From Winogradskyella sp. (GTDB taxonomy: Bacteria > Bacteroidota > Bacteroidia > Flavobacteriales > Flavobacteriaceae): 12,265 bases of DNA. A program made the position numbers and the translations under genes. Below, piece by piece: positions 12,167 through 12,265 of this stretch. The notes under the pieces are model-generated. The model saw only the letters and a list, made by a program, of their open reading frames with translations. It was not told where the DNA came from and made no database searches. The first letter of the stretch is position 1. The number at the start of each line of letters is the position of its first letter. The stretch is from NCBI GenBank assembly GCA_030149115.1, contig JASBSE010000113.1, positions 1-12,265 on the forward strand. The letters run 5' to 3'.

Positions 12167-12265
12167 TTATTCTGTTTTCGAGGTTGAGATTCCTGCCTGC
12201 GCAGGAATGATATCTTTTAATCTAATAGAAACTGCGTTTTTGTGCGCTTGTAAACCTTCAGCTTC
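12167..12265 (-). CDS. hisD: Histidinol dehydrogenase, C-terminal end (5' cut by window)
   Basis: An open frame comes in from the right edge and stops with TAA at 12167-12169, giving 32 residues: EAEGLQAHKNAVSIRL, then KDIIPAQAGISTSKTE. The first half matches the C-terminal end of HisD (AHKNAV..R; E. coli has the same AHKNAV string), the enzyme for the last two oxidation steps to histidine. The tail after SIRLKD is encoded by the palindromic repeat at 12187-12210, so the protein appears extended by repeat-derived residues. Position directly upstream of hisC fits the operon order. hisD and probably hisG continue beyond the window. Confidence 0.88.
   Translation of the reverse strand, partial: EAEGLQAHKNAVSIRLKDIIPAQAGISTSKTE
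12187..12210. repeat. REP-like palindrome inside the 3' end of hisD
   Basis: ATTCCTG (12189-12195) and CAGGAAT (12202-12208) form a perfect 7-bp stem around a 6-nt loop; the inner CCTGCGCAGG (12196-12205) is itself a perfect palindrome. It is in frame in hisD and reads IIPAQAGI. Copy inverted relative to 11079-11104. Confidence 0.8.

Noticed and set aside
11079..12210. Transposon carrying hisC between inverted repeats
   Set aside because: There is no transposase and no target-site duplication, and hisC is in its normal operon place; dispersed REP-like repeats explain the data better.
1..12265. tRNA, rRNA, riboswitch or a his-leader attenuator
   Set aside because: No cloverleaf, rRNA segment or His-codon leader peptide was found by eye; the operon's 5' end lies outside the window.

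Overview
The window looks like chromosomal DNA of a marine-type flavobacterium (Bacteroidetes, Flavobacteriaceae). Support for this: low GC, almost no Shine-Dalgarno sequences, a secreted metalloprotease with a GEVED domain and a C-terminal type IX secretion (T9SS) sorting tail, a HisB-type bifunctional enzyme and a HisIE fusion, and flavobacterial-style small lipoproteins. Species cannot be fixed from the sequence alone.

Layout. (1) 1-169, + strand: the 3' end of a GreA/GreB-like gene, meeting tail to tail with a DUF2461 gene (164-841, minus). (2) 871-3117, minus: a co-directional set that reads as a stress cassette in transcription order: dps, an MscS-type channel, a 54-aa DUF1328-type membrane peptide and two tandem paralogous acidic lipoproteins, closed by a hairpin terminator at 871-890. 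A good promoter (TTGACA-17-TATATT) sits just in front of dps. (3) 3184-4243: a regulatory-looking intergenic region packed with GTTAA/TTAAC motifs, then two + strand genes of unknown function (a 73-aa basic protein and a four-TM membrane protein), each with its own terminator. (4) 4241-5026, minus: a divergent TruA. (5) 5135-6934, minus: a secreted M43-like metalloprotease. (6) 7014-12265, minus: most of a histidine operon in the classical order D-C-B-H-A-F-IE. HisD is cut by the window edge, and hisG would be expected beyond it.

The genes of the his block account for the late and middle steps of histidine synthesis: HisIE (steps 2 and 3), HisA (step 4), HisHF (step 5), HisB (steps 6 and 8), HisC (step 7) and HisD (steps 9-10). 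All visible catalytic residues are present.

No clearly new defence or mobile system was found. The most unusual signal is non-coding. Every spacer within the his operon from hisD to hisIE carries repetitive DNA: in-phase heptanucleotide (TTTAGCT-type) arrays before hisH, hisA and hisF, and ATTCCTG...CAGGAAT palindromes at the hisD end, the hisC/hisB junction and (diverged) the hisF/hisIE junction. Other points of interest are the GTTAA cluster upstream of dps, the loss of the zinc-loop residues in HisB, the altered catalytic motif region of TruA and the altered zinc motif of the protease.
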